DNA from: an uncultured Lachnospiraceae bacterium
GTDB lineage: Bacteria; Bacillota; Clostridia; Lachnospirales; Lachnospiraceae
Length of the DNA stretch: 10,623 nucleotides
Assembly (NCBI GenBank): GCA_949076555.1
Contig: CARUOB010000009.1
Location: 1 to 10,623, forward strand
Direction: 5' to 3'
This document shows, one piece after another, positions 4,497 through 10,623 of this stretch. Position 1 is the stretch's first letter. Each line of letters starts with the position of its first letter. Position numbers and translations under genes: made by a program. The notes beneath the pieces were generated by a model. It made no database searches and was not told the origin of the DNA. It worked only from the letters and a program-made list of their open reading frames with translations.

Positions 4497-7221
4497 AACG
4501 TTTTTGTTTGCGGTTTCTGTCATACATACGCACATAGGTTTTCTGACAGGCAGGACAGCGCCTTGTGCGGTTGTCTTTGGCGCGGATTTCAATCCACTCT
4601 CCGCAGTCGGCGCAGGGGATGTATTTGGTGTCCGGCGTTTCTATGTGATTTCTGAGATTAGCTGCGATCTGTTCGCCGTAGCAGAACCACAAAAGCTGTT
4701 TGTATCTTTTTCCCCTGCCGTAGAGGTATTCTGTCAGCATGTCGGCGACAGTTTCCTCGGAATAGCCGAGGGCGGAGAAGGACTCACGGATTTTGGCTGC
4801 GATATACTGCATGTTGTCGGCATGTGAATCTTTCATGTGAACCGCATAGCGGTACTGTTTATTCAGGGCGTCGTAGAGGGCGGCCGCCTCGTCGCTGCAC
4901 CGGATTTCCGGATCGGCCATCATTTTCCGGTAGTCGAGTGCCTCCAGATGGAGACTTCGGGTGCTGATCGGCTTGTCCGGAATTTTGTCGTACAGCTTGT
5001 TTACGAAGCTGCCGTTGCGTTCTTGAATCTGGGATTTTTCTTTATCCTTCGCAAATTCGAAGAAGGCGGGAAGTTTGTCTCCGGTGTATCCGGCGATCCG
5101 CTCGCTGACCTCTTGGGGAAATTCGGGTTTATATAAGGTTTTGGCAAAATCGATCACAAAGTTGTTCTGACAGCAGAGTTGCTTCACACAGTCGACGGCT
5201 TCCTGTTTCTCCCTCTCGGAACCGGACAGAAACACTTCACTGTTCCAGATTTTTGAGATGGCGTTGCTGTAGATTCCGATATTTCCGCCGGTGAAGGCGG
5301 CGTGCAGTCCGGCGTAGATGTTCGGCTTATTTAAGAGCGCGGGTTTGGCTTTCCTCATATTATAGTAGAGGGGGACGATCCCTTTCATATTGCGCTCTGC
5401 AATTTCAATCAGTTTCGGGTCGGCTGTCACGAGGGATTTGTCCCCGTCCACGTCGTACATCAGAAGTTTGCTGATCAGGTCATGGGTGCTGGCATAGAGT
5501 CCGTCCGTGGGAAACCATTCCCGCAGTTTTTCGGCACGGCCGGAATCTGATTCAGACGCCACATTGTGACGCACGGCATGTTCTCTGTACAGGTGCGGGC
5601 TTCTGAGGCAGTCCAGCTTGTCATAGCGCCGGAACAGATGGCAGAATACCTCCCCGTCCGCCAGCAGGCCTTGCGGATTGGCCGATTTTTCAAACCAGTG
5701 CTCGCAGGCGGCGTAAAAATCGGGAAGCAGGAAAGTATATCTGCCGTTTACCTCAAGTTTTCCGCTTCGATATTTTTTGAGCAGGCTGTTTTTTATTTCC
5801 CGCAGAATGTCTTTTGTGTAGGTGTCGCAAAGCAGGGGAGGGTAACGCTTAACGGCCTGCTGAAAGGGCGTCATGTCCGTGTTGTAGGGGGTTATTCCCA
5901 AAACGTCAAGCATGGTTTCTTTCGAGGTGCATATATTGCGGATGCGGTCCGCCGATTTTTGCGTCAGCAGGTCGATTTCCTCATCCGTGATGTCGGTGAG
6001 CGTCTGCAGCATTTGGTAATTGATTTTCGCTTTTTTGATCCGTTCTTCTTCCACATTGCACCTCCCGGCGCTGCAATTGTATTTTTTAAAGCAGGTTTTG
6101 TATTCGTCCCAAGAGTCATAGTAGGGATACATTTTAAACTGGCTTTTGGTGAAAATAATTTGAATATCCTCTTTTATAATGTCGTGCGCCTGGCCGTAAA
6201 TATCGCGAATGACGGGAGAGCAGCCGCATCCTTCCACGAATTTTCTAAAATCGAACACGCCTAGAAGCCCTTTGATCCATGGCGCACGGAACATGAAGTT
6301 TTTTGACGAGACGGCGGGCAGGATCATACCGGCGCCGTCGGTGTGCGGCACGGGAACGGCGTCTGTTTTTCTGGTGATGGAATAGTCCGTCTCATCCACA
6401 AAGTCAAAGGAGCCATAGACTTTTGTCTCAAAGTCCTCGATGACGATGGATTTGTCGATGTCAAATTCCGCCCACTCGTCCGTGGCGGAGTTGGCAAGCG
6501 CCATGTAGGCCAGATGTTTGTTCACATTGTTGCCTCCTCTGGCGTTGATTTTCTCTATGGTCAGACCGCACATAATGGTCTTTTTGATCCGGTTCCATAC
6601 GGTTTCTTTCATAAAGACCGCTTTTTTGCTGCGGATCTGCCCGGCGGAGGAAGTAAAGTAAATGTATTTTTCTCCCTTGTGGACGAAGCTGTAAAAGAAC
6701 AGGTCTTTAAACACGTCAAAATAGTAAACCTGGACAATCATCAGGGAGTCGGTCAGCTCGTTCTGGCCGATACCGACCGCACGGCTCAGCGCGGAGTCAA
6801 AAGCGGAGATCACGTTTGCGTCTGAGAGCGCGTCCGGTCTGAGTGTGCGGATGTGGTCCCGGCCGTCTGTCAATTCGTTCTGTCTGACTTTATTTGCAAG
6901 AAGGGCGAGCAGTTTTTCTTTGGATTCCTTTGCCTTCGCTCTCTTATGATGAATGAGCCTGATCCGGTGAAGGTAAGCGTCTACGGCATCGGCGTATGCT
7001 TTTGCGGCGGGCGGATCAGGTTTTTTTCCTTTTCGCAGAAGACGCAGTGACTCCTCAGAGATCCCGCATTGTCTCAGCTTTTTTTCCATTTCCGGCAGTT
7101 TGTTTTGCATGTAGTTGCGTTCTTTGCGGTATCTGCAGTTCATTTCATGCAGGTATTTTTCGCGGCCGCTATAAAAATTTCCGGTGTCCACCGAGTATAA
7201 ATGGTATTGTCTGTCAAGCAT
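4489..7221 (-). CDS. YonO-like single-chain RNA polymerase (RdRP / double-psi beta-barrel superfamily)
   Basis: This 910-aa protein carries the DbDGD active-site loop of eukaryotic RdRPs and YonO: D590-V-D-G-D594, whose three aspartates would hold the catalytic magnesium. Flanking signatures appear in the expected order: an SSAGQIRSKK stretch; HLAYMALANSAT; a DGAGMI loop (295-300) followed by FRAPWIKGLLGVFDF (K317 in the first barrel); RSPHLYREHAVR (540-551), matching the nPclHPGDiR segment; WFPTDG (569-574), matching vFPqkG; then DVDGD and GGNIGIYSNAI (645-655). The C-terminus is a zinc ribbon (C870, C873, C889, C892). Length is close to SPbeta YonO, which makes late phage RNA from DNA. The ATG at 7221 has AAAGGAG 9 bases upstream; an in-frame start at 7272 lacks one. 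The start overlaps the 81-aa gene by 8 bases. Template preference (DNA or RNA) cannot be read from sequence. Confidence 0.85.
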   Translation of the reverse strand: MLDRQYHLYSVDTGNFYSGREKYLHEMNCRYRKERNYMQNKLPEMEKKLRQCGISEESLRLLRKGKKPDPPAAKAYADAVDAYLHRIRLIHHKRAKAKESKEKLLALLANKVRQNELTDGRDHIRTLRPDALSDANVISAFDSALSRAVGIGQNELTDSLMIVQVYYFDVFKDLFFYSFVHKGEKYIYFTSSAGQIRSKKAVFMKETVWNRIKKTIMCGLTIEKINARGGNNVNKHLAYMALANSATDEWAEFDIDKSIVIEDFETKVYGSFDFVDETDYSITRKTDAVPVPHTDGAGMILPAVSSKNFMFRAPWIKGLLGVFDFRKFVEGCGCSPVIRDIYGQAHDIIKEDIQIIFTKSQFKMYPYYDSWDEYKTCFKKYNCSAGRCNVEEERIKKAKINYQMLQTLTDITDEEIDLLTQKSADRIRNICTSKETMLDVLGITPYNTDMTPFQQAVKRYPPLLCDTYTKDILREIKNSLLKKYRSGKLEVNGRYTFLLPDFYAACEHWFEKSANPQGLLADGEVFCHLFRRYDKLDCLRSPHLYREHAVRHNVASESDSGRAEKLREWFPTDGLYASTHDLISKLLMYDVDGDKSLVTADPKLIEIAERNMKGIVPLYYNMRKAKPALLNKPNIYAGLHAAFTGGNIGIYSNAISKIWNSEVFLSGSEREKQEAVDCVKQLCCQNNFVIDFAKTLYKPEFPQEVSERIAGYTGDKLPAFFEFAKDKEKSQIQERNGSFVNKLYDKIPDKPISTRSLHLEALDYRKMMADPEIRCSDEAAALYDALNKQYRYAVHMKDSHADNMQYIAAKIRESFSALGYSEETVADMLTEYLYGRGKRYKQLLWFCYGEQIAANLRNHIETPDTKYIPCADCGEWIEIRAKDNRTRRCPACQKTYVRMYDRNRKQKRSV

Positions 7222-7459
7222 GGTATATGTCTCCTTTCTGTGGCGCCGTGCGATTTTCGGCGGTATGGACAAGCTGTTGCACGTTTTTTTTGCACGTTTC
7301 GTCGAATCGGAAATCCTGAGCGATGCGGCCTGCGATCAGAGAACCGCTCATGCGCGGTTTTTTTCTGGATTCTGTGTTGAAATCGGACGGATAAATAATG
7401 CCTCCGAAAGTCGTGTGGTCTGTCTGCATGATGTTGTGTCTGTTATATGTTTTTTGCAT
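7214..7459 (-). CDS. Small protein translationally coupled to the RNA polymerase
   Basis: This 81-aa protein belongs to no family I recognise. It is polar and basic, with no membrane segment or signal peptide. The N-terminal third is rich in His, Thr and Asn (QKTYNRHNIMQTDHTTFGG); a basic SRKKPRMSGSLIAGRIAQDF follows. The AAAGGAG before the ATG at 7459 is strong, and the stop codon overlaps the polymerase start by 8 bases, so translation is probably coupled. An upstream in-frame start at 7651 has no ribosome binding site and would cross the leader hairpin. Position suggests a polymerase partner (promoter recognition, inhibition or loading). That is inference from context only. Confidence 0.6.
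   Translation of the reverse strand: MQKTYNRHNIMQTDHTTFGGIIYPSDFNTESRKKPRMSGSLIAGRIAQDFRFDETCKKNVQQLVHTAENRTAPQKGDIYHA
7342..7364 (+). terminator. Plus-strand hairpin with T7, antisense to the 81-aa gene
   Basis: The arms AACCGC and GCGGTT surround a 6-base loop and are followed by a T-run on the plus strand. It would stop rightward transcription before the SOS control region, but no rightward promoter to its left is evident. It lies inside a coding sequence and may be accidental. Confidence 0.35.
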
Positions 7460-7491
7460 GGTTTTGTTCTCCTTTCGTTTTTGTGTCTGCG

Positions 7492-7512
7492 GACCCGGCA
7501 GGCGGCCGGGCC
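7492..7512 (-). promoter_or_regulatory. GC-rich hairpin in the leader of the polymerase operon
   Basis: On the minus strand GGCCCGGC pairs with GCCGGGTC (one G-U pair) across a 5-base loop. It ends about 32 bases before the 81-aa start and just upstream of its AAAGGAG. No T-run follows, so it is a structured leader rather than a terminator. It could control translation or stabilise the operon mRNA. Confidence 0.5.
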
Positions 7513-7540
7513 ACACTATGTATTTCTCCATTTGATTTCT

Positions 7541-7558
7541 GATTTTTGCGATTTTTGC
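7541..7558. repeat. Two tandem GATTTTTGC repeats
   Basis: Two perfect 9-bp copies of GATTTTTGC lie head to tail, preceded by a partial copy (GATTTCT, 7534-7540). They sit in the leader of the leftward operon, 80-100 bases before the first gene. They look like a small iteron-like binding site; chance in a T-rich stretch is also possible. Confidence 0.5.
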
Positions 7559-7662
7559 ATTGGGCAGGCGAAAGGTGAAAGTCCGTTTTTTAGGACAGGT
7601 AAAAAGGTATGATAAGGAAACGGCAGCGTTTTTGTCTGCAATACGTACCATAAATTAAATAA

Positions 7663-7676
7663 CGAACGTTTGTTTG
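7663..7676. promoter_or_regulatory. Second LexA/SOS-box-like site
   Basis: CGAACGTTTGTTTG fits the Gram-positive LexA pattern GAAC-N4-GTTY. Its centre is 34 bp from that of the box at 7697-7710. On the minus strand it lies upstream of an AT-rich TATTTAAT that might serve as a weak -10 for the leftward operon. It would let LexA control the leftward arm too. The match is weaker than the first box. Confidence 0.5.
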
Positions 7677-7686
7677 GAAAAACATA

Positions 7687-7721
7687 TTGACAAATAAGAA
7701 CACATGTTCTATGCTTATAAT
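7687..7721 (+). promoter_or_regulatory. Promoter of the sigma-like/DUF262 operon
   Basis: A perfect TTGACA (7687-7692) is followed after 17 bp by TATGCT (7710-7715), and TATAAT follows directly at 7716-7721. The TTGACA-TATGCT pair has normal spacing. The perfect TATAAT is 23 bp from TTGACA and would need another -35. Transcription should start about 7722-7730, giving a leader of roughly 65 bases. That leader holds a possible 9-codon peptide frame (7757-7786). Confidence 0.7.
7697..7710. promoter_or_regulatory. LexA/SOS box between -35 and -10
   Basis: AGAACACATGTTCT is an inverted repeat (AGAACA, 2-bp centre, TGTTCT). It matches the Bacillus/Clostridia LexA core GAAC-RNRY-GTTC exactly over those 12 bases. 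It lies in the promoter spacer, a classic position for repression. The expected outcome is LexA repression and DNA-damage induction of the rightward operon. Confidence 0.75.
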
Positions 7722-7791
7722 TACAGAATATAAATGCCGCGCAGGCGGTACACAGGATGATGAAGGATATAGAAGCAGTGAGGTAAAGCAG

Positions 7792-8349
7792 ATGGAAGAG
7801 ATGATAGCAGCGTATTATGAGAACAATGCCGGAAAGCTCCGCAGGATGGTGGAGCGGATACTTTTGAAATTCGGAAAACTATCAGAGTGGGATCTGGACG
7901 AGTTCTATTCGCTTGCAAACGAGGTTTTTGCGGACGTTATAGAGCGTTACGACGGCGACAGGAGCTTTGACGCTTTTTTATATTCCTGCCTTTTTAACAG
8001 GATAAAGACGGAACTGACGAGAATGAACAGGGAAAAACGCCGGGCGGACAGGCTTGCGGTTCCGATTGACACTTATATAGACGAGGAAGGGGAACTGACG
8101 CTGGGGGATATCATTGCAGGGGATTTTTTGATTGAGAGAGAGGTGCTCGAAAAGAGTGAGGAGGGGTACAGCAGGAGGACGAAGCTGTATCTGAGCAGGC
8201 TGTCGAAGCTGCAAAAGGACGTTTTGTGTCTGTATGCGGACGGCTATTCTCCGGACGAGGTCAGGGAAAAACTGCAGATCAGTAAAAGACAGTATACGGA
8301 CTGTCAGGCGGCGATTCATTCATACAGGAATACTTTTGTACTGCTTTAA
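7792..8349 (+). CDS. Sigma-70-family-like transcription factor
   Basis: This 185-aa protein has a region-2-like N-terminal half (about 10-85). It includes DLDEFYSLANEVFADVIERY, then DGDRSFDAFLYSCLFNRIKTE, then a basic RMNREKRRADR. An acidic linker (about 92-115) leads to a region-4-like helix-turn-helix (about 133-180: LSKLQKDVLCLYADGYSPDE, then LQISKRQYTDCQ). Size and layout resemble ECF-type sigma factors and sigma-like proteins of mobile elements. It may direct host RNA polymerase to element promoters, or act with the element's own polymerase. The ATG at 7792 has GAGG 8 bases upstream; the in-frame ATG further left lies inside the promoter. The gene is 29 bases from the DUF262 gene and under an SOS-box promoter. 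Confidence 0.75.
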   Translation: MEEMIAAYYENNAGKLRRMVERILLKFGKLSEWDLDEFYSLANEVFADVIERYDGDRSFDAFLYSCLFNRIKTELTRMNREKRRADRLAVPIDTYIDEEGELTLGDIIAGDFLIEREVLEKSEEGYSRRTKLYLSRLSKLQKDVLCLYADGYSPDEVREKLQISKRQYTDCQAAIHSYRNTFVLL

Positions 8350-8378
8350 GCCGGCAGGATGGAAAAGGGGGATTTGAG

Positions 8379-9752
8379 ATGGCAAGACCACGAAAACAGA
8401 CCTATACTTTGGAGATGTATCTGAAGAAAAACAGGAAGGGAGATATCGATAATAACGCGGATGTGCAGAGAAATTTCGTCTGGAACAAGGAACAGATCAA
8501 CGAGCTGGTAGTCACAGTGCTGACGGACGATTATATTCCGCCGATTATTCTTGGCGAGGAGGAGGACTCGAAACTGCATATTGTGGACGGCGGATGCAGG
8601 ACGGCGGCTCTGCGTAAATTCAGGGAAATGAATTATAAAATTACCTCCGTTGTGGAAAATGCCCTGATTCCCTATAAGAAGAAGTATGTGGACGAGGGAG
8701 GAGCCGTTACGTTCGAGGACGCCGTATGTGATATCAGAAATAAAACGTTTGAAAAACTGCCCGTGGAATTGCAGGAAAAATTCGACGAGTATCAGATTGA
8801 AACGGTTATTCACGAATGCTGCGACAGTTCCCGGATTTCCAAGTATATTAAGCGTTATAACAACCATGTGGCCATGAACCCGGATCAGAGAGCGTTCACC
8901 TATATCGACAGATTTGCCAGCCGTATTCGAAAGATTGCGGAAAGCAGGTTTTTTGTGGAGTGCAGCAGCTATACGGAGAAGGAGAGAACGAAGGGCGCGG
9001 TGGAGAGGGTAGTGGTGGAGACAATCATGTGCACCGGACATTTTGATCACTGGAAAACACAGCCTAAGGCTGTCTGCAAATACCTGAACGAACATGCGTC
9101 GAGGGAAGAGTGGGAGCGGCTTTCGGATGATCTGCGCCGGTTGGAGCATATAGTGACGGACGACATGAGGGAGATATTTAATAAAAAGGATTCCTTTATA
9201 TTCCTTACGCTTTTCGACAGATTTACACGCTGTCATGAGGCGGATATCAGATTCGCGGACTTTTTGCGGGAGTTTCAGTTCCATCTCAGAGGCGTCAGGA
9301 AAAATGAAAAAGGCCTTCTCTTCGACGAGATCGACCGGGAGCTTGGCACGAAGGACAGACAGGTGGTTACCGATAAACTTGCCATGCTGGAAGGACTGTT
9401 GAAAGAGTTTTTGCAACATGACGCGGATGAGGGACCGGACAGCGGTCTGGTGTCCTTTCTGGCGGACAATCTTGAGATGGACGGGAAGGATATTCAGGCG
9501 GATCTGGATTTGTATGAGGAATCTCTGGACGTGCTGTTAGATGAGACGGTGAAAATCGGCTCCAAAATACGCAGCGCCGGAAACAGGCCGTCCCTTCTGG
9601 CGATGATGGTTTATTCCTACAAAGAGGACAAGGATCTGGATGAATGGATGACGGTTTACGCGGGAAAGCATACGGGGTATCAGGTGGATCAGAGAAAGAA
9701 TTTTCAGCAGATGCGGGCAGATTTCGAGCGGTTTTTGCGTGGGAAGGGGTAA
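8379..9752 (+). CDS. DUF262 (ParB/Srx-like) domain protein
   Basis: This 457-aa protein has a DUF262 domain at residues 10-180. VQRNFVWNKEQINELV (29-44) matches the family's QR-x-y-W pattern. A YIPPIIL strand (52-58) follows, then IVDGGCRTAALRKF (68-81) at the DGQQR signature. Here that signature reads DGGCR: Asp, the first Gly and Arg are kept and both glutamines are lost. DUF262 proteins include GmrSD-type restriction enzymes and other ParB-like nucleotidases or nucleases. This one has no DUF1524/HNH domain that I can see. The C-terminal half is helical and charged (about 190-457). It is the second gene of the SOS-box operon, with AAGGGGG 7 bases before the ATG. Its stop lies in a hairpin 19 bases from the sigG stop. 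The role is unknown; regulation or nucleic-acid processing are possible. Confidence 0.82.
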   Translation: MARPRKQTYTLEMYLKKNRKGDIDNNADVQRNFVWNKEQINELVVTVLTDDYIPPIILGEEEDSKLHIVDGGCRTAALRKFREMNYKITSVVENALIPYKKKYVDEGGAVTFEDAVCDIRNKTFEKLPVELQEKFDEYQIETVIHECCDSSRISKYIKRYNNHVAMNPDQRAFTYIDRFASRIRKIAESRFFVECSSYTEKERTKGAVERVVVETIMCTGHFDHWKTQPKAVCKYLNEHASREEWERLSDDLRRLEHIVTDDMREIFNKKDSFIFLTLFDRFTRCHEADIRFADFLREFQFHLRGVRKNEKGLLFDEIDRELGTKDRQVVTDKLAMLEGLLKEFLQHDADEGPDSGLVSFLADNLEMDGKDIQADLDLYEESLDVLLDETVKIGSKIRSAGNRPSLLAMMVYSYKEDKDLDEWMTVYAGKHTGYQVDQRKNFQQMRADFERFLRGKG

Positions 9753-9765
9753 GCGGCCCCTTCCC
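9741..9765. terminator. Convergent hairpin between DUF262 gene and sigG
   Basis: The perfect 9-bp arms GGGAAGGGG and CCCCTTCCC enclose a 7-base loop containing the DUF262 stop codon TAA (9750-9752). The sigG stop (9772-9774) lies 6 bases beyond. No T-run follows on either strand, so it is a strong RNA hairpin but an imperfect intrinsic terminator. It may also mark the junction between the element and host DNA. Confidence 0.5.
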
Positions 9766-9771
9766 GGATCA

Positions 9772-10551
9772 CTACGCTGTCAGATACAGCCGCATAGTCT
9801 TAAGCGCGTTCTTTTCCAACCTTGACACCTGTGCCTGAGAAATGCCGATTTTATCAGCCACTTCCATCTGTGTCTTGCCTTCAAAAAAGCGCAGGGAGAT
9901 AATTTCGTGTTCCCGTTTGGTCAGTTTTTTCATGGCTTCCGTCAGTGAGATATGCTCTACCCATACCTCCTCGCCGTTTTTCTTGTCGCTGATCTGGTCC
10001 ATGACATAGAGAGTGTCGCCGCCGTCCGTGTAAACAGGCTCATAAAGACTTAAGGGGCTTTGGATGGCGTCTAACGCATAGACGATATCTTCTTTGGGAA
10101 TGCCGATCTCCGTGGCGATTTCCGTGACGGTAGGTTCGCGGGAGTTTGTGCGGGTCAGATGCTCCTTGGCGTAGATGGCCTTGTAGGCAGTGTCTTTTAA
10201 GGAGCGTGACACGCGTATTGAATTGGCGTCGCGGAGATATCGGCGGATCTCGCCCACGATCATGGGCACGGCATAGGTACTGAATTTTACGTTGAGAGAG
10301 CTGTCGAAGTTGTCGATTGCCTTAATCAGACCGACACATCCGATCTGAAAGAGATCGTCCACATTTTCGCTGCTGGAATGAAAACGCTTGATTACACTTA
10401 AGACGAGTCGGAGATTGCCGTTGATATATGCCATTCGGGCGTCCTGATCGCCTTCTTCGATTTTTTTAAACAATTCCTCTTTTTCCGCATTTTTTAAAAG
10501 CGGCAGTTTGGCAGTGTTGACGCCGCAGATTTCTACTTTTCCCTGTACCAT
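9772..10551 (-). CDS. Forespore RNA polymerase sigma factor SigG
   Basis: This 259-aa protein directs late forespore transcription during sporulation. KVEICGVNTAKLPLLKN at the N-terminus is the SigG-specific start seen in Bacillus subtilis. Region 2 contains DDLFQIGCVGLIKAIDNFD and FSTYAVPMIVGEIRRYLRD (core binding and -10 recognition). Region 3 follows with SIRVSRSLKDTAYKA. The region-4 helix-turn-helix is TQMEVADKIG then ISQAQVSRLEK. Length equals the family norm and no key segment is missing. The ATG at 10551 has AAAGGGTGG upstream. In Clostridia sigG normally follows spoIIGA and sigE, which would lie right of this window. I see no confident SigF- or SigG-type promoter in the 72 bases before it. 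It is the only clearly host gene here. Confidence 0.97.
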   Translation of the reverse strand: MVQGKVEICGVNTAKLPLLKNAEKEELFKKIEEGDQDARMAYINGNLRLVLSVIKRFHSSSENVDDLFQIGCVGLIKAIDNFDSSLNVKFSTYAVPMIVGEIRRYLRDANSIRVSRSLKDTAYKAIYAKEHLTRTNSREPTVTEIATEIGIPKEDIVYALDAIQSPLSLYEPVYTDGGDTLYVMDQISDKKNGEEVWVEHISLTEAMKKLTKREHEIISLRFFEGKTQMEVADKIGISQAQVSRLEKNALKTMRLYLTA

Positions 10552-10623
10552 GACGCTACCACCCTTTCGTGAAATTTATTGTCTGTTTCTTTGGGTATGT
10601 AACAAGCATGTGCGATTCATGGG

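Noticed and set aside
3862..4827. Plus-strand frame of 321 codons crossing four minus-strand genes
   Set aside because: It lies antisense to coupled genes with ribosome binding sites and has composition typical of a shadow frame.
4489..7221. A eukaryote-like RNA-interference role for the polymerase
   Set aside because: No Argonaute, Dicer or nuclease gene of that kind is in the window. The context is phage-like, so late transcription as in SPbeta is the simpler reading.
7277..7299. Direct repeat TTGCACGTTT inside the 81-aa gene
   Set aside because: It lies in a coding T-rich stretch and occurs only twice; chance is likely.
7716..7721. TTGACA and the perfect TATAAT as one promoter
   Set aside because: Their spacing is 23 bp, too long for a standard sigma-A promoter. 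TATGCT at 17 bp is the better partner, although TATAAT may be used with another -35.
7687..7791. N-terminal extension of the sigma-like protein
   Set aside because: The extension would be encoded by the promoter and LexA box itself; the ATG at 7792 has a ribosome binding site.
8346..9419. Long minus-strand frame of 357 codons opposite the DUF262 gene
   Set aside because: The plus-strand product has clear DUF262 motifs, a strong ribosome binding site and operon context. The minus frame has no recognisable domain and is an antisense shadow.
1..10623. CRISPR arrays, tRNA or rRNA genes, insertion sequences, integrase gene
   Set aside because: I searched by eye on both strands and saw no regular repeat-spacer array, no tRNA-like cloverleaf, and no transposase or recombinase motifs.

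Overview
The window comes from an endospore-forming Firmicute, most likely a gut-type Clostridia (Lachnospiraceae-like). The anchor is sigG, the forespore sigma factor, on the minus strand at the right edge (9772-10551). Nearly everything left of it reads as one compact phage-derived element lying directly behind the 3' end of sigG. No integrase, terminase, portal or capsid gene is visible.

Layout, right to left. sigG converges on a two-gene rightward operon (7792-9752). This operon encodes a small sigma-70-like protein and a DUF262 (ParB/Srx-like) protein. About 330 bp of divergent control DNA (7460-7791) precedes it, with two LexA/SOS-box matches; one lies between the -35 and -10 of the rightward promoter. 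A long leftward arm follows: an 81-aa protein overlapping the start of a 910-aa single-chain RNA polymerase (DVDGD active-site loop, C-terminal zinc ribbon); two imperfect tandem ~42-bp repeats; an HU/IHF-like protein with a TTG start; a probable phage tail-assembly protein; and a tail-tube-like protein ended by a strong intrinsic terminator. Beyond the terminator is a lysis cassette: LLH-type holin, a GH24 lysozyme fused to a C39-like peptidase, and a membrane-anchored coiled-coil protein. The last 380 bases hold no convincing gene, only inverted repeats and possible coding debris.

How the parts may work together (inference). DNA damage would remove LexA and switch on the sigma-like/DUF262 operon and perhaps the leftward arm. 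The element's own polymerase, related to YonO of Bacillus phage SPbeta and to eukaryotic RdRPs by its active site, would then transcribe late genes. The lysis cassette sits behind a terminator with no obvious housekeeping promoter, which fits a dedicated polymerase. The HU-like gene next to the polymerase recalls the yonO-yonN neighbourhood of SPbeta. The set looks like an SOS-inducible module of polymerase, tube and lysis genes. It could be a remnant prophage, one end of a larger prophage extending left of the window, or a domesticated particle/lysis system. The window cannot decide between these.
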